From positions 17,659 to 81,658 of the forward strand of contig CACIRJ010000004.1 of NCBI GenBank assembly GCA_902588975.1: a stretch of 64,000 nucleotides of DNA, read 5' to 3'. The DNA comes from an uncultured Pelagibacteraceae bacterium (GTDB lineage: Bacteria; Pseudomonadota; Alphaproteobacteria; Pelagibacterales; Pelagibacteraceae). The notes beneath the pieces are model-generated. The model was not told the DNA's origin and ran no database searches. It saw only the letters and a program-made list of their open reading frames with translations. The position numbers and the translations under genes were made by a program. Of this stretch, positions 49,502 through 60,865 are shown piece by piece. How positions within the stretch are numbered: the stretch's first letter is position 1; each line of letters begins with the position of its first letter.

Positions 49502-52500
49502 AAAAATTTTAGTGATTGGAGCTGGACCAATTATTATTGGTCAAGCTTGTGAATTTGATTATTCAGGAACACAAGCGTGCAAAGCATTGAAAGATGAAGG
49601 TTATAAAGTAATATTAATAAACTCAAACCCAGCAACTATAATGACTGATCCTGGTGTTGCTGATAAAACCTATATAGAACCAATATCTTTAGAAGTGCTA
49701 GAAGAAGTCATCAAAAAAGAAAGGCCCAATGCTATTCTACCGACTATGGGTGGTCAAACTGCATTAAATCTTGCAATTAATGCAGAAAAAATTGGTTTGC
49801 TTAAAAAGTATAAAATTGAACTTATAGGAGCTAACTCTAGGGCAATAGCGAACGCTGAGGATAGAAAAAAATTTAGAAAAAATATGTCAGATATTGGTAT
49901 CGATTTACCAAAATCAGAGGTTTTGAATAAATTTTCAAATGCGAAAAAATGTTTAAACAAAATAGGACTACCTGCAATTATTAGACCTTCATTTACTTTG
50001 GGAGGATTGGGTGGAGGAATTGCAAGAACATCAAAAGATTTTTTTAAGATTGTAAAAGAAGGGATGAACGAGTCTCCCCAAAATCAGGTTTTGGTAGAGG
50101 AATGTTTGGATGGATGGAAAGAATTTGAGATGGAGGTTGTTAGAGATAAAAATGATAATTGTATAATTATCTGCTCAATAGAAAATGTTGATCCAATGGG
50201 AACTCATACCGGTGACTCTGTTACAATAGCTCCAGCATTAACATTGACAGATAAAGAGTATCAAGTAATGAGAAATGCATCTATTGCTTGCTTAAGAAAA
50301 ATAGGTGTTGAAACTGGAGGTTCAAATGTTCAATTCGCCATAAATCCAAAAAATGGAAGAATGGTAATTATTGAAATGAATCCTAGAGTTTCAAGATCAT
50401 CTGCATTAGCTTCTAAAGCAACAGGCTTTCCCATTGCAAAAGTAGCCGCAAAATTAGCAGTTGGTTACACTCTAGATGAACTACAAAATGAGATAACAAA
50501 AGTAACACCAGCTTCTTTTGAGCCAACAATTGATTATGTTGTTACAAAAATCCCAAGGTTCACGTTTGAAAAATTTTCTGACACAGAAGCAATTTTAGGT
50601 ACATCCATGAGGTCAGTTGGCGAAGCAATGGCAATTGGAAGAAATTTCAAAGAGTCTTTTCAAAAAGCTCTGGTTTCACTTGAAACTGGTTTGTCAGGAT
50701 TAGATAATATTTTTAACTATTCAAAAAAAGAAATTCTAAAAAATTTAAAAATTAATATTCCAAACAAATTACTTCTGATTGCTGAGGCTTTTAGAAAAAA
50801 AATTTCTTTAGATCTTATATATAAATTTTCAAAGGTAGATCCTTGGTTTCTAAATCAAATTAAGGAAATAGTTGATGAAGAAAAAATATTAAGTTTAAAA
50901 GGGCTGCCCAAAACTTTTGAGGAATTTAATAGAATAAAATCAATAGGCTTTTCTGACAAGAAGATCTCACAATTAACTGGTCAAAAAGAAACAATCGTCA
51001 AATCAAGAAGAAAAGGGCTAAAAGTTATTCCTGTCTTTAAGAAAGTTGATACTTGTGCTGCTGAATTCAAATCTTTCACACCTTATATGTATTCTACGTA
51101 TCAAAGAAATTTTTCTATTAAAACTGAATGCGAAGCTGAGCCAAGTAATAAAAAGAAAATAATAATTTTAGGTGGAGGACCAAATAGAATTGGTCAGGGT
51201 ATAGAGTTTGATTACTGCTGTTGTCAGGCTAGCTTTTCTTTAAAAGAAGCAGGTTTTGAAACAATAATGATAAATTGTAACCCGGAAACTGTTTCTACAG
51301 ATTATGATACAAGTGATAGATTATACTTTGAGCCTTTAATTGAAGAGTATGTTGAGAATATAATTTTAAAAGAAAAATCAAAAGGAAATCTAATTGGTAT
51401 TATTGCACAATTTGGAGGACAAACTCCTATCAAATTAGCAAAATTTTTAGATGAAAATAAATTACCTATTTTAGGGACACAATATAAATCGATTGATCTT
51501 GCAGAAGATAGAGACAGATTTAGAGAGTTGCTTATAAAGCTTAAATTAAAACAAGCCGAAAGTGGAATAGCCTACAAATTCGATCAAGCTGTTAATGTTG
51601 CTGAAAAAATTGGATTACCAGTAGTTGTGAGACCTTCTTATGTTTTGGGAGGAAGGGCTATGGAAATTGTTCATGACAAAAGTCAATTGAAACAATTTAT
51701 TAATGAGGCTTTCAAAGCATCAGAACAAAATCCAATCTTAATTGATAAATTTATCGACAATGCAATGGAAGTGGATGTAGATGCAATTTCTGACGGAAAA
51801 GATGTTTATGTTGCTGGAATAATGCAACATATTGAAGAAGCTGGGATTCATTCTGGAGACTCAGCATGTTGCTTACCGCCAGTATCAATAAAAGCAAACC
51901 TTTTAAGAGAACTTAAAATACAAACAAGAAAATTAGCTTTGGCTTTAAAAGTTAAAGGATTTTTAAATATTCAATTCGCAATTAAAAATGATGAAATTTT
52001 CGTAATTGAAGTTAATCCTAGAGCAAGCAGAACTGTTCCTTTTGTTTCAAAAGCAAATGGTATTCCACTTGCAAAAATTGCATCAAGAATAATGTCTGGG
52101 GAAAAGTTAAGTAAATATAAATTAAAATATAAAACCAATAAAAAATTTGCTGTTAAGGAAGCAGTATTTCCATTCAATAAATTTCCAGATAGTGATTTAT
52201 TACTTGGTCCTGAGATGAAGTCTACTGGTGAGGTAATGGGTTTTGATGATGATTTTGGAATGGCTGTTGCTAAAAGTCAAATTGCTGCTTCAAATTCATT
52301 GCCAACTAAGGGTATGGCATTCTTATCAGTAAAAGACTCGCATAAACAAGAAATAATCGGTGTTGCACAAAGATTGATAAAACTTGGATTCACACTTTCT
52401 GCAACCAAAGGAACTTCAGAGATTTTAAAACAAAATGGAATGAAATGTAAAAAAATTAATAAAGTGAGCAGTGGTAGACCACATATAGTAGATGTTTTAA

Positions 52501-52703
52501 ATTCTAAAAAAATATCTTTGGTAATAAATACTGGAGGTGGAAACTCTGAGCACAGAATTAGTGATGCAAGAGCATTAAGAAGAGGAACTCTTGCAAACAA
52601 AATCCCTTATTGTACTAATATGTCCACAGCCTATTCATTCTTAGAAGCAATAAAATCTTTAAAAACTACAAAATTAAAAGTCAAATCTTTGCAAGATGAT
52701 TAA
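49479..52703 (+). CDS. carB: Carbamoyl-phosphate synthase large subunit
   Basis: 1074 residues, full length. Two homologous ATP-grasp halves: [23 protein letters not shown] at the start, [10 protein letters not shown] in the first half; [21 protein letters not shown] near residue 560 and [14 protein letters not shown] in the second; then the MGS-like allosteric domain ([31 protein letters not shown]) at the C-terminus. It forms carbamoyl phosphate from bicarbonate, ATP and CarA-derived ammonia. Translation is probably coupled to carA through the overlap. Confidence 0.98.
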   Translation: MPKRKDIKKILVIGAGPIIIGQACEFDYSGTQACKALKDEGYKVILINSNPATIMTDPGVADKTYIEPISLEVLEEVIKKERPNAILPTMGGQTALNLAINAEKIGLLKKYKIELIGANSRAIANAEDRKKFRKNMSDIGIDLPKSEVLNKFSNAKKCLNKIGLPAIIRPSFTLGGLGGGIARTSKDFFKIVKEGMNESPQNQVLVEECLDGWKEFEMEVVRDKNDNCIIICSIENVDPMGTHTGDSVTIAPALTLTDKEYQVMRNASIACLRKIGVETGGSNVQFAINPKNGRMVIIEMNPRVSRSSALASKATGFPIAKVAAKLAVGYTLDELQNEITKVTPASFEPTIDYVVTKIPRFTFEKFSDTEAILGTSMRSVGEAMAIGRNFKESFQKALVSLETGLSGLDNIFNYSKKEILKNLKINIPNKLLLIAEAFRKKISLDLIYKFSKVDPWFLNQIKEIVDEEKILSLKGLPKTFEEFNRIKSIGFSDKKISQLTGQKETIVKSRRKGLKVIPVFKKVDTCAAEFKSFTPYMYSTYQRNFSIKTECEAEPSNKKKIIILGGGPNRIGQGIEFDYCCCQASFSLKEAGFETIMINCNPETVSTDYDTSDRLYFEPLIEEYVENIILKEKSKGNLIGIIAQFGGQTPIKLAKFLDENKLPILGTQYKSIDLAEDRDRFRELLIKLKLKQAESGIAYKFDQAVNVAEKIGLPVVVRPSYVLGGRAMEIVHDKSQLKQFINEAFKASEQNPILIDKFIDNAMEVDVDAISDGKDVYVAGIMQHIEEAGIHSGDSACCLPPVSIKANLLRELKIQTRKLALALKVKGFLNIQFAIKNDEIFVIEVNPRASRTVPFVSKANGIPLAKIASRIMSGEKLSKYKLKYKTNKKFAVKEAVFPFNKFPDSDLLLGPEMKSTGEVMGFDDDFGMAVAKSQIAASNSLPTKGMAFLSVKDSHKQEIIGVAQRLIKLGFTLSATKGTSEILKQNGMKCKKINKVSSGRPHIVDVLNSKKISLVINTGGGNSEHRISDARALRRGTLANKIPYCTNMSTAYSFLEAIKSLKTTKLKVKSLQDD

Positions 52704-52705
52704 TT

Positions 52706-53368
52706 TTAATTAACTTTCCAATCTGTCTCGAATGTAACGTAATTTACTTGAAGACATCTTCTCTCTTTTACTATTTCCTTTTTTTCCATACCGTGCCAAG
52801 TGTTAGGTCCACTTGAAAAGAAATAACCATAATTATCCTTATAAGGAACAGTTTTTGCTAATTTTAGATTTTCATCATAAAAATCTGTGCCTAAATCTTC
52901 TTTTTCATTATGTTTGTTTACGAATAATAAACATGACATCAGTTTCTCTTTAATATCGCAATGTGGTTTTAACCAGAATCCTTTTCTATCACAGATAACT
53001 TCAACTCTTACATATGAATTAGAAAGATCTTTATTGATCATTTCTGAAATTTTTTTGTAAGTTGATGGATTTTGAAGTTCTTTGATAAATTCAACAAGAT
53101 TAGGAAATTGATTTGAATTTTCTTTTGTCACAAAACATCTAAATTTTAATGCTTTACCTCCGTCTGATATACCCTCTCTAAACTTACCTTCACCTCCATC
53201 AATTGCTCTAGTACCGTCATAGTTTAAATTATGTTCTATAGGGTTAGCTATATCAGCGTTTACAATTTCCTGAACTTGGCCGTCAGTTAATGGTAGATTT
53301 AATTCCCAATGTTCAAAAGGAGTTTTGTGATTTGACGAATTTTTTAATATTGAATTTAAAAATGCCAT
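52706..53368 (-). CDS. 2OG-Fe(II) oxygenase-like protein
   Basis: 220 residues. The double-stranded beta-helix iron site is visible: KPHCDIKEKLMSCLLFVN gives the HxD, SSGPNTWHGMEKKE the distal His, and ERRCLQVNYV the Arg that would bind 2-oxoglutarate. The N-terminal third (LPLTDGQVQEIVNADI) has the helix often seen in prolyl-hydroxylase-like members. Substrate unknown; protein, lipid or small-molecule hydroxylation are all possible. Its ATG overlaps the stop of the ELM1-like gene by one base, forming a two-gene operon. Confidence 0.8.
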   Translation of the reverse strand: MAFLNSILKNSSNHKTPFEHWELNLPLTDGQVQEIVNADIANPIEHNLNYDGTRAIDGGEGKFREGISDGGKALKFRCFVTKENSNQFPNLVEFIKELQNPSTYKKISEMINKDLSNSYVRVEVICDRKGFWLKPHCDIKEKLMSCLLFVNKHNEKEDLGTDFYDENLKLAKTVPYKDNYGYFFSSGPNTWHGMEKKEIVKERRCLQVNYVTFETDWKVN

Positions 53369-54315
53369 TATAATTGAATTTTATCTTTAATGATATTTGC
53401 TACTCTATTCGTTTCATCTAATTTTTCATAGTTCCAATTTTCTAATTTTTCTCCTAATTCTCTAACAATTTTCATTTCTTGAAATAATTTTCTAAAATTT
53501 TTAAATCTTTTATCGCTTTTTTTAGGTGGAATAGTGGCAATATAAATTGGTTTACCTGTTAAAGCTGACTCTGAAATCATAGAGCTTGAATCGCACGTAA
53601 TAACTATATGTTTTGATATTGCAAGCGCACTTAAATAGGCCTTTTTATCAACACCATCTAATACTAAATGATCATTTCCAAAATATATTTTTGCATGTTC
53701 TATAGTTCCCTTTGGCGTTCTCATTGAAGGAATGACTACTAAATTAAGATTATTTTCTTTAACTAAATAATTTACTTTTGAAAAAATTTCTTGGATATTT
53801 CTGTCTGAATAATCATAATACTGGGTAGGACCACCAATTATTAAAGAAATTATATTTTTATCCCTCAATTTGCTTGAAATACTAAACAAATATTCTTTGT
53901 CTTTTTCAATTTCTTCATTTGTTAAATAATGAATAGCTCCTTTTGTTTTTAATACATTATGTCCATCAAGATTATCGTGCTCTGGCACAACAACTAAATC
54001 AAAATTATCAAGTTTTATCTTTGGGTTTTGAATATGAATGTTAAATACTTTTTTCTTTGAATTTTTTTTTAAGAATAATGATGGAATAATACTTTTTCTT
54101 CCACATGAAATTATTAAATCAACATCTTCGTATTCAATTTTTTTAAAAACTGAGTCGGATATTGGAGTGAATTTTGGCGGTATAACTTTCCAGAAACCTT
54201 TTGTTTCAACTGTGTGGTGAGAATAATTTATATCTAAAGCTTTAGCCAAACCTTCTACTTGGCTAATCATCCCATGCATACCTTCTGTTAATAATATACC
54301 TTTCAATTTAGTCAT
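53368..54315 (-). CDS. ELM1-like (DUF1022 / mitochondrial fission ELM1) family protein
   Basis: 315 residues, GT-B-like two-domain pattern: LLTEGMHGMISQVEGLAKAL near the start, IHIQNPKIKLDNFDLVVVPEHDNLDGHNVLKTKGAIHYL in the middle, then ISLIIGGPTQYYDY, LVVIPSMRTPKGTIEH, and ITCDSSSMISESALTGKPIYIATIPPKK. These are hallmarks of PF06258, widespread in alphaproteobacteria and plants. The fold suggests a nucleotide-sugar-dependent enzyme, but no reaction is established. It is divergent from trxB (21-base gap) and co-transcribed with the oxygenase-like gene. Confidence 0.85.
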   Translation of the reverse strand: MTKLKGILLTEGMHGMISQVEGLAKALDINYSHHTVETKGFWKVIPPKFTPISDSVFKKIEYEDVDLIISCGRKSIIPSLFLKKNSKKKVFNIHIQNPKIKLDNFDLVVVPEHDNLDGHNVLKTKGAIHYLTNEEIEKDKEYLFSISSKLRDKNIISLIIGGPTQYYDYSDRNIQEIFSKVNYLVKENNLNLVVIPSMRTPKGTIEHAKIYFGNDHLVLDGVDKKAYLSALAISKHIVITCDSSSMISESALTGKPIYIATIPPKKSDKRFKNFRKLFQEMKIVRELGEKLENWNYEKLDETNRVANIIKDKIQL

Positions 54316-54336
54316 TAATCATTATATAGCTTTCAT

Positions 54337-55284
54337 ATGAGTGAAAATCCAACTAAACACACAAAAGTGTTAATAATTGGGTCAGGTCCCGCTGGATATA
54401 CAGCAGCAATTTATGCTGCAAGAGCAATGTTAAAACCAATATTAGTTCATGGTATGGAACCTGGTGGCCAATTAACAACAACAACTGATGTTGAAAATTT
54501 TCCTGGATTTAAAGATGTAATACAAGGGCCATGGCTTATGGATCAAATGAAAAGTCAGGCAGAAGTAGTTGGAACTGAAATGATACAAGATCATATTGCA
54601 TCAGTGGACTTGAAATCTAAGCCATTTAAAGCTGTTGGAGATAGTGGTCAAATTTATGAGGCCGACTCAATTATTATATCAACAGGAGCTCAAGCAAGAT
54701 GGTTAAATATTGATTCAGAACAAAGCTTTAGGGGTTTTGGTGTATCTGCATGCGCAACATGCGATGGATTTTTCTTTAAAGACAAAACTGTAGCAGTTGT
54801 TGGGGGTGGAAATGCTGCGGTCGAAGAAGCTATGTTTTTAACTAAATTTGCTTCAAAAGTTCAGCTTATTCACAGAAGAGATAGTTTGAGAGCAGAAAAA
54901 TTACTTCAAAAGAAATTAATGGAAAATAAAAAAATTGAAATAATTTGGGACTCTGTTGTTGATGAAGTTATTGGGGATAATGATCCTAAAAATGTAACTG
55001 GATTAAAAATTAAAAATGTTAAAACAAATAAAGTAGATGAAATAAAAATTGATGGATTATTTATAGCTATAGGACATGATCCAGCAACTTCTTTATTTAA
55101 AGACCAACTAGAAATGGATAAAGAAGGATATTTAGTTACAAAGAATGATTCGACAGAAACCAATATTCCAGGTGTATTCGCTGCTGGAGATGTAAAAGAT
55201 AAAATATTTAGACAAGCAGTAACAGCCGCTGGAATGGGATGTATGGCCGCTTTAGAGGCTGAAAAGTTTCTTTCCCACGATTGA
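54337..55284 (+). CDS. trxB: Thioredoxin reductase
   Basis: 315 residues. FAD motif IGSGPAGYTAAIYAARA, redox-active disulfide Cys139-Ala-Thr-Cys142 followed by DGFFF, NADPH motif VGGGNAAVEEA, and C-terminal FAD motif GVFAAGDVKDKIFRQAVTAAGMGC. It keeps thioredoxin reduced using NADPH. Contrast with the related reductase at 5.1-6.1 kb, which lacks the CxxC. Single gene on the plus strand. Confidence 0.97.
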   Translation: MSENPTKHTKVLIIGSGPAGYTAAIYAARAMLKPILVHGMEPGGQLTTTTDVENFPGFKDVIQGPWLMDQMKSQAEVVGTEMIQDHIASVDLKSKPFKAVGDSGQIYEADSIIISTGAQARWLNIDSEQSFRGFGVSACATCDGFFFKDKTVAVVGGGNAAVEEAMFLTKFASKVQLIHRRDSLRAEKLLQKKLMENKKIEIIWDSVVDEVIGDNDPKNVTGLKIKNVKTNKVDEIKIDGLFIAIGHDPATSLFKDQLEMDKEGYLVTKNDSTETNIPGVFAAGDVKDKIFRQAVTAAGMGCMAALEAEKFLSHD

Positions 55285-55343
55285 TTATATTCCAATAAAA
55301 TTGATCTAGAATAAATATTTGAATTAAAATATAAATTAATTAA

Positions 55344-55718
55344 ATGGAAAATATCGTAAAACAAATCCAGCTTGTCGCTTTAGTTATCATTTTAGTTAGT
55401 ACAGTGATTGCTTTTGGGCAAGAGATGTATCAGATGATACTCGTGCAAAGGGTAACTTTAGCAGATCTGCTTTTACTTTTTCTATATCTTGAAGTGCTTG
55501 CAATGGTTAGAGTTTTTTGGGAAAGCCAATCAATTCAAATTACACTGCCGTTATTTATTGCTATAACTGCACTTGCTAGATTTATTATTTTACAAGGAAA
55601 ATCTCTAAATCCAGAGATATTATTATATGAAGCTGGTGCGATTGTTTTAATTGCTTTAGCAATTGTAATTTTAAGATTTAGAAATTCTTCTCTAATTGGA
55701 CTAAATAAAAAAAAATAA
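55344..55718 (+). CDS. PsiE-like membrane protein
   Basis: 124 residues with four transmembrane helices (IQLVALVIILVSTVIAF, TLADLLLLFLYLEVLAMVRVFW, LPLFIAITALARFII, AGAIVLIALAIVILRF). The helix pair with FLYLEVLAM and ITALARFIIL is the pattern of PF06146, named from the phosphate-starvation-inducible E. coli PsiE. Its function is unknown. No Pho box is obvious in the 59-base gap after trxB. It converges on the aminotransferase gene with a 2-base gap. Confidence 0.75.
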   Translation: MENIVKQIQLVALVIILVSTVIAFGQEMYQMILVQRVTLADLLLLFLYLEVLAMVRVFWESQSIQITLPLFIAITALARFIILQGKSLNPEILLYEAGAIVLIALAIVILRFRNSSLIGLNKKK

Positions 55719-55720
55719 AT

Positions 55721-56908
55721 TTATCCTAAATCTTCACAAAACTTTTTAATTCTAGCCATTGCTATTTTAAGTTTTGCCATTGAAGTGGCATATGAAATTC
55801 TAAAATATCCATCTAAACCAAATGCTGAGCCCTGAACAGCGGCAACATTTTGTTTTTCTAAAAGCTTTTGGACAAAATCAGTATCTTTTTTAAGTTTAGT
55901 TCTTTTGTTTAAAAGTTTTTTACAATTCGGAAATACGTAAAATGCACCATTAGGTTTCAAGCAGCTGATACCATTAATATTATTTAAACTTTTTACAACA
56001 AAATCTCTTCTTTCTTTAAATGATTTTGCTCTATTCTTAATAAAGTCTTGTTTGCCATTCAAAGCTTCAACAGCTGCTGCTTGACTAATTGACGATGGAT
56101 TCGAAGTAGACTGAGACTGAATTTTTCTAATTGCAGAAATTATTTCTTTTGGTCCAGCCGCATAACCAATTCTCCAACCAGTCATTGCATAAGATTTGCT
56201 CACTCCATTCATAGTTAATGTTCGAGATTTTAATTTTGAAATTTGAGCAATAGTAAAAAATTTAAAATTATCATATTTAACATGCTCATAAATATCATCG
56301 CTCAAAATGTGAACTTTTTTGTATTTGATTAAAACCTTAGCTAATTTTTGAATTTCTGATTTGCTGTATCCAGATCCGGTTGGATTAGATGGAGAATTAA
56401 GGATTATCCATTTCGTTCTTTTTGTAATTGCAGCTTTTAATTTTGCAGGTGTAATTTTAAATCCATCTTTTTCATCACATTTTACTATTTTTGGTTTTCC
56501 TCCTGCTAGGAGAACCATATCTGGATATGAAACCCAGAATGGCGCAGGAATAATAACTTCATCCCCTTTATTTAAAGTTGCCATAAAAGTATTATAGAGA
56601 ACTTGCTTCCCTCCAGTTCCAACTGTGATTTCGTCTAGTTTATAATTTAGTTTGTTTTCTCTTTTAAATTTTTTTAAAATTGCTTTTTTTAATGCTGGAG
56701 TTCCATCAACTGCAGTATACTTTGTATCTCCGTCTCTTATTGCTTTAATGGCTGCATTTTTAACATTGATAGGAGTATCAAAATCTGGTTCCCCTGCCCC
56801 AAGTCCAACTACATCTTTTCCTGCAGCTCTTAATTCTCTTGCCTTTTGAGTAACTGCAATAGTTGGAGATGGTTTAATTCTTTTTAAATTATTAGATATT
56901 ATGCTCAT
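55721..56908 (-). CDS. Aspartate aminotransferase, class I, PLP-dependent (AspC/AatA type Ib)
   Basis: 395 residues. Fold-type I aminotransferase: GLGAGEPDFDTP at the start, NSPSNPTGSGYSKSEI, SDDIYEHVKYD, PLP lysine in MTGWRIGYAAG-preceding SKSYAM (about residue 235), and FRISYATS binding the substrate carboxylate. Type Ib enzymes transaminate aspartate and often aromatic or prephenate substrates. Divergent from uvrB with a 36-base gap. Confidence 0.92.
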   Translation of the reverse strand: MSIISNNLKRIKPSPTIAVTQKARELRAAGKDVVGLGAGEPDFDTPINVKNAAIKAIRDGDTKYTAVDGTPALKKAILKKFKRENKLNYKLDEITVGTGGKQVLYNTFMATLNKGDEVIIPAPFWVSYPDMVLLAGGKPKIVKCDEKDGFKITPAKLKAAITKRTKWIILNSPSNPTGSGYSKSEIQKLAKVLIKYKKVHILSDDIYEHVKYDNFKFFTIAQISKLKSRTLTMNGVSKSYAMTGWRIGYAAGPKEIISAIRKIQSQSTSNPSSISQAAAVEALNGKQDFIKNRAKSFKERRDFVVKSLNNINGISCLKPNGAFYVFPNCKKLLNKRTKLKKDTDFVQKLLEKQNVAAVQGSAFGLDGYFRISYATSMAKLKIAMARIKKFCEDLG

Positions 56909-56944
56909 TGAATTATGAAATTATTCAATTACGTTGTTTAATAT

Positions 56945-59119
56945 ATGGAGAATACATATCAAGACTTAATTACAGACATTCAGAGTAAAAATCCAAAAAT
57001 CGGTGGAAAACTCGAAGGTGGAAAAAAATTCAAAATAAAGTCAGATTTTACCCCAGCTGGTGACCAGCCAGATGCAATTAAAAAGCTTGTCCAAGGAGCT
57101 AAAAAAAATGAGTTTAATCAAGTATTATTAGGAGTAACTGGATCTGGAAAAACTTTTACAATGGCAAAAGTTATAGAAGCTACAAATAGACCAGCATTAA
57201 TATTGGCACCAAATAAAACTTTGGCAGCTCAACTTTACGGTGAGATGAAAACTTTTTTTCCAGATAACGCTGTTGAGTATTTTGTATCTTACTATGATTA
57301 TTACACTCCAGAAGCTTACGTTCCAAGATCAGATACTTACATCGAAAAAGAAGCTTCTATAAACGAGCAGATTGATAGAATGAGACACTCGGCAACAAGA
57401 TCTCTTCTTGAAAGAGACGATGTTTTAATAGTTGCAAGTGTTTCTTGTATTTATGGTTTGGGATCAGTTGAAGCTTACAGCAAAATGACTTTAACTCTGC
57501 AGAAAAACTACGAATATAATAGAGAACAAATAATAAAATCTCTTGTTGCTCTTCAGTACAAGAGAAATGATCAAAATTTTTTTAGAGGAACATTTAGGGC
57601 AAGGGGAGAATATTTAGAAATATTTCCATCTCATCTAGAGGATAGAGCATGGAGACTAAGTTTATTTGGTGATAAACTTGAGAAGATTGAAGAATTTGAT
57701 CCTTTGACAGGAGATCAGGTTAGAGATCTTAGTCTAGTAAAAGTTTATGCTAATTCTCATTACATCACTCCTAAACCGACTGTAGAACAAGCAATTATAA
57801 AAATAAGAAAAGAATTAGAGGAGACTTTAAAAAAACACAAAGCAGAAAACAAATTGTTAGAGGCGCAACGATTAGAAGAGAGAACTAAATTTGATTTAGA
57901 AATGATTGAGGCAACTGGATCTTGTGCGGGAATTGAAAATTATTCAAGATTTTTATCTGGTAGAAAACCAGGAGAGCCACCACCTACTCTTTTTGAATAT
58001 TTTCCTGATAACACATTAGTTTTTGTAGATGAATCTCATGTTACAGTTCCCCAACTTAATGGGATGTTTAAGGGAGATAGATCTCGAAAAAGCACATTGG
58101 CTGAATATGGTTTTAGATTACCATCTTGCATGGATAACAGACCTTTAAAATTTGAAGAGTGGGATTTAATGAGAACACAAACTGTATTTGTTTCAGCAAC
58201 TCCTGGCCCGTGGGAATTGGAACAGACTAAAGGTAAGTTTATTGATCAAGTCATAAGACCTACAGGCTTAATTGATCCACCAGTTGAGATTAGACCAGCT
58301 AAAAATCAAGTAGATGACCTTATGCATGAATGTAAAAGAGTAGTTGAAAATAATTATAGAGTTTTGGTTACAACACTTACAAAAAAAATGGCAGAGGATT
58401 TAACCGAGTATCTTCATGAAAATGGCATAAAAGTAAGATACCTTCATTCTGATATAGATACACTTGAGAGAATAGAAATTATGAGAGATCTGAGAATGGG
58501 TGTATTTGATGTTCTAGTTGGAATAAATTTATTAAGAGAAGGTTTAGATATTCCAGAATGTGCTTTAGTTGGAATACTAGATGCTGATAAGGAAGGATTT
58601 TTGCGATCAGAAACTTCACTGATTCAAACAATAGGAAGAGCCGCAAGAAACGTAGATGGAAAAGTTATTCTTTATGCCGATAAGGAAACAAAAAGTATAA
58701 AGAAAGCAATTAAAGAAACTGAAAGAAGAAGAAAGATTCAATTAGAGTACAATAAGAAAAATAAAATCGACGCTAAGTCTGTAAAAAAAGAAATAAGTGA
58801 TATTTTAGAAAGTGTTTACGAGAAAGATTACGTCAAAATAAGCGAAGGTTCCAATATTGGCGGTAACCTTAAAAAACATTTAAAAGGATTAGACAAAAAG
58901 ATGAAAGAGGCTGCATCTAATTTGGAATTTGAGGAAGCTGCTAAAATTAGAGATGAGATGAGAAAACTTCAAAGTACTGAATTAGAAATCACTTTAAACC
59001 CTAAAATTAGACAGTACGATGTTAAAAATAAAATTTATCCTAAAGGTAGATCAACATTAGGTATGCCTGGAACAAGAGTCACAAAAAAAAGAGATAAAAA
59101 ATGGAAGCACGGAAGATAA
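56945..59119 (+). CDS. uvrB: Excinuclease ABC subunit B
   Basis: 724 residues. Walker [14 protein letters not shown] near residue 57, beta-hairpin region [23 protein letters not shown], DEXx-type [12 protein letters not shown], helicase motifs V/VI ([22 protein letters not shown]), and the C-terminal UVR domain ([31 protein letters not shown]). It verifies DNA damage handed over by UvrA. Here uvrB and uvrC are in one plus-strand run; uvrA is not in the window. Overlaps the next gene by 19 bases. Confidence 0.98.
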   Translation: MENTYQDLITDIQSKNPKIGGKLEGGKKFKIKSDFTPAGDQPDAIKKLVQGAKKNEFNQVLLGVTGSGKTFTMAKVIEATNRPALILAPNKTLAAQLYGEMKTFFPDNAVEYFVSYYDYYTPEAYVPRSDTYIEKEASINEQIDRMRHSATRSLLERDDVLIVASVSCIYGLGSVEAYSKMTLTLQKNYEYNREQIIKSLVALQYKRNDQNFFRGTFRARGEYLEIFPSHLEDRAWRLSLFGDKLEKIEEFDPLTGDQVRDLSLVKVYANSHYITPKPTVEQAIIKIRKELEETLKKHKAENKLLEAQRLEERTKFDLEMIEATGSCAGIENYSRFLSGRKPGEPPPTLFEYFPDNTLVFVDESHVTVPQLNGMFKGDRSRKSTLAEYGFRLPSCMDNRPLKFEEWDLMRTQTVFVSATPGPWELEQTKGKFIDQVIRPTGLIDPPVEIRPAKNQVDDLMHECKRVVENNYRVLVTTLTKKMAEDLTEYLHENGIKVRYLHSDIDTLERIEIMRDLRMGVFDVLVGINLLREGLDIPECALVGILDADKEGFLRSETSLIQTIGRAARNVDGKVILYADKETKSIKKAIKETERRRKIQLEYNKKNKIDAKSVKKEISDILESVYEKDYVKISEGSNIGGNLKKHLKGLDKKMKEAASNLEFEEAAKIRDEMRKLQSTELEITLNPKIRQYDVKNKIYPKGRSTLGMPGTRVTKKRDKKWKHGR

Positions 59120-59856
59120 TAATAACAGGGGCAGCAACTCGAATGGGGGCTGCAATAGCTAAAAAATTATCTGGACCAAATATTGAAATAGTAGTGCATT
59201 ATAACAAATCTAGATCAAAGGCAGAAAATCTTAAAAAAGATTTAAATAAAAGTGGTGCAAAAATTTATTTAGCAAAAGCAGACTTAACTAAAGAAAATGA
59301 AATAGAAAGATTAATTAAATTTTCAAAATCAAAATTGAGGTATTTTGATTGTTTAATAAACAATGCTTCTTTATTTGAGAACGATAAAATTAATAATTTC
59401 ACATCAAAAAGTTGGGAAAGCCATTTAAAAGCAAATCTTAAAGCACCAGCTTTATTATCAAAGGGTTTTGCTAAAAATGCTAGAGGTAAAAACAATAATA
59501 TTATTAATATAATTGATCAAAGAATATTTAAATTAACACCATATTTTTTTTCATATACATTAAGTAAAACTGGTCTTTACACCTTAACCAAAACTAGCGC
59601 TATGAGTCTTGCCCCAAATATTAGAGTGAATGGAATTGCTCCAGGCCCAACTATTAAAAATAAAAGACAATCTGACAAACATTTTAAAAAACAATACATG
59701 GCAACACCTCTTAAAAGACAAACAGATGTTCAAGAAATCTGCAATGCTGTTGACTTTTTTATTAAAAATAGATCTATTACTGGTCAAGTTTTAGCTATTG
59801 ATAGTGGCCAAAACTTAAACTGGCAAACTCCAGATATAATGGGCGGTAAGGAATGA
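59101..59856 (+). CDS. SDR oxidoreductase, pteridine-reductase/FolM-like
   Basis: 251 residues. NADP-binding [12 protein letters not shown] with the Arg typical of pteridine reductases, [14 protein letters not shown], the LINNASLFE (NNAS) motif, active-site Tyr-Lys in [17 protein letters not shown], and [11 protein letters not shown] near residue 180. This matches PTR1/FolM-like dihydrobiopterin/dihydromonapterin reductases more than fatty-acid SDRs. Catalytic Ser is replaced (INIIDQR), as in PTR1. The nearby folB supports a pterin role. Alternative: a generic SDR. Starts inside uvrB. Confidence 0.8.
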   Translation: MEARKIIITGAATRMGAAIAKKLSGPNIEIVVHYNKSRSKAENLKKDLNKSGAKIYLAKADLTKENEIERLIKFSKSKLRYFDCLINNASLFENDKINNFTSKSWESHLKANLKAPALLSKGFAKNARGKNNNIINIIDQRIFKLTPYFFSYTLSKTGLYTLTKTSAMSLAPNIRVNGIAPGPTIKNKRQSDKHFKKQYMATPLKRQTDVQEICNAVDFFIKNRSITGQVLAIDSGQNLNWQTPDIMGGKE

Positions 59857-60863
59857 AAAAATTAATAATTACAATTTCAATATTTTTTACATTAATTTCT
59901 TTAGCGAAAGCGAGAGAATGCATATCTGGAGATATTAAAGGAGATGCATTTATTTATAGTGATGGAAAAAAGGTAACTGTAATAAAAGGAACTGATATTC
60001 CAAATCCAGAAAATAAAATCATAATGATTTATAATACAGGAGGATGGAAAGTTGAAAAGAAATGGGGAATATGTAAAGATTTTCTTCCAAAATATTTAGG
60101 TCAAATATCAGGAACTAAAATTAAAGGTAAAGAATTAGTTCTAATGCTTAATGGAAGGTTACATAAAGCAGGTGGAGATGATGGATATGGATGTGGATGG
60201 AAATTAAAAGGTGCATTTCACAAACCTTGGTATGATTGTATTTTAGAAAATTGGGGAATAAGTAAAAGAGCTAATGTAAATAAAGAAATAATTGATGAGC
60301 TGGTTTCAAAAGGAACCCCAAGAAATCAAATATTTATGTCTGGATTATCTTGTGGAGGTATAGATACTCTTAGACACAAAGGTCTTTATCCAAAGGACTT
60401 TAATTCAACTATTTCATTCATGCCTAATTGTTGGGATAGAAATCCAAACACACCAATTAGAAAAATGCAAATTGATGAACTAAAAAGTTTTAAAAGAATA
60501 GATGCTCTAGTTTTTCATAGCCCTGTAGATGGTGAGGGAGATTGGCGTAGTAATAGTATCTGGATGAAAAAAGATTTAGGAAATATTCCGGGTATAAAAT
60601 GGATTGATACACCTGGCCACACAAATAGAAAAATTTTTGTTAATGGGAAAGATTGTAAAGTTAAGGAAAAAATGAAAGGTGGATGGGAAGAGGCCTGGCC
60701 AGAAGGTAAAGTAAAACTTACAAGTGAAAGAAAATTTGTAGTTCTAGATAAAAAATTAAAGAAAGAAATGAAAAAGAGTGCTGCAGGCCATCAACTTGTT
60801 ACATATAGCTGTTTTAGTTATTACCATCCAGAAATTATTAAATTTATTGAGTCTAGAATATAA
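59853..60863 (+). CDS. Secreted alpha/beta-hydrolase-like protein
   Basis: 336 residues with a signal peptide ([19 protein letters not shown]). The mature protein has IIMIYNTGGWK near the oxyanion region, a nucleophile elbow GLSCGG (Ser about 165) preceded by RNQIFMS, Asp/His candidates in PVDGEG and AAGHQLVTYSCF. It is Cys-rich for this genome (about 10, even count in the mature part), which suggests disulfides in the periplasm. I infer an esterase or peptidase-like hydrolase; no family is recognised with certainty. Its start overlaps the SDR stop by 4 bases and folB follows after 2 bases. Confidence 0.6.
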   Translation: MKKLIITISIFFTLISLAKARECISGDIKGDAFIYSDGKKVTVIKGTDIPNPENKIIMIYNTGGWKVEKKWGICKDFLPKYLGQISGTKIKGKELVLMLNGRLHKAGGDDGYGCGWKLKGAFHKPWYDCILENWGISKRANVNKEIIDELVSKGTPRNQIFMSGLSCGGIDTLRHKGLYPKDFNSTISFMPNCWDRNPNTPIRKMQIDELKSFKRIDALVFHSPVDGEGDWRSNSIWMKKDLGNIPGIKWIDTPGHTNRKIFVNGKDCKVKEKMKGGWEEAWPEGKVKLTSERKFVVLDKKLKKEMKKSAAGHQLVTYSCFSYYHPEIIKFIESRI

Positions 60864-60865
60864 AT

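Noticed and set aside
54906..55364. 152-codon minus-strand ORF antisense to trxB
   Set aside because: Lies across conserved trxB coding sequence and has no recognisable motif; shadow frame.
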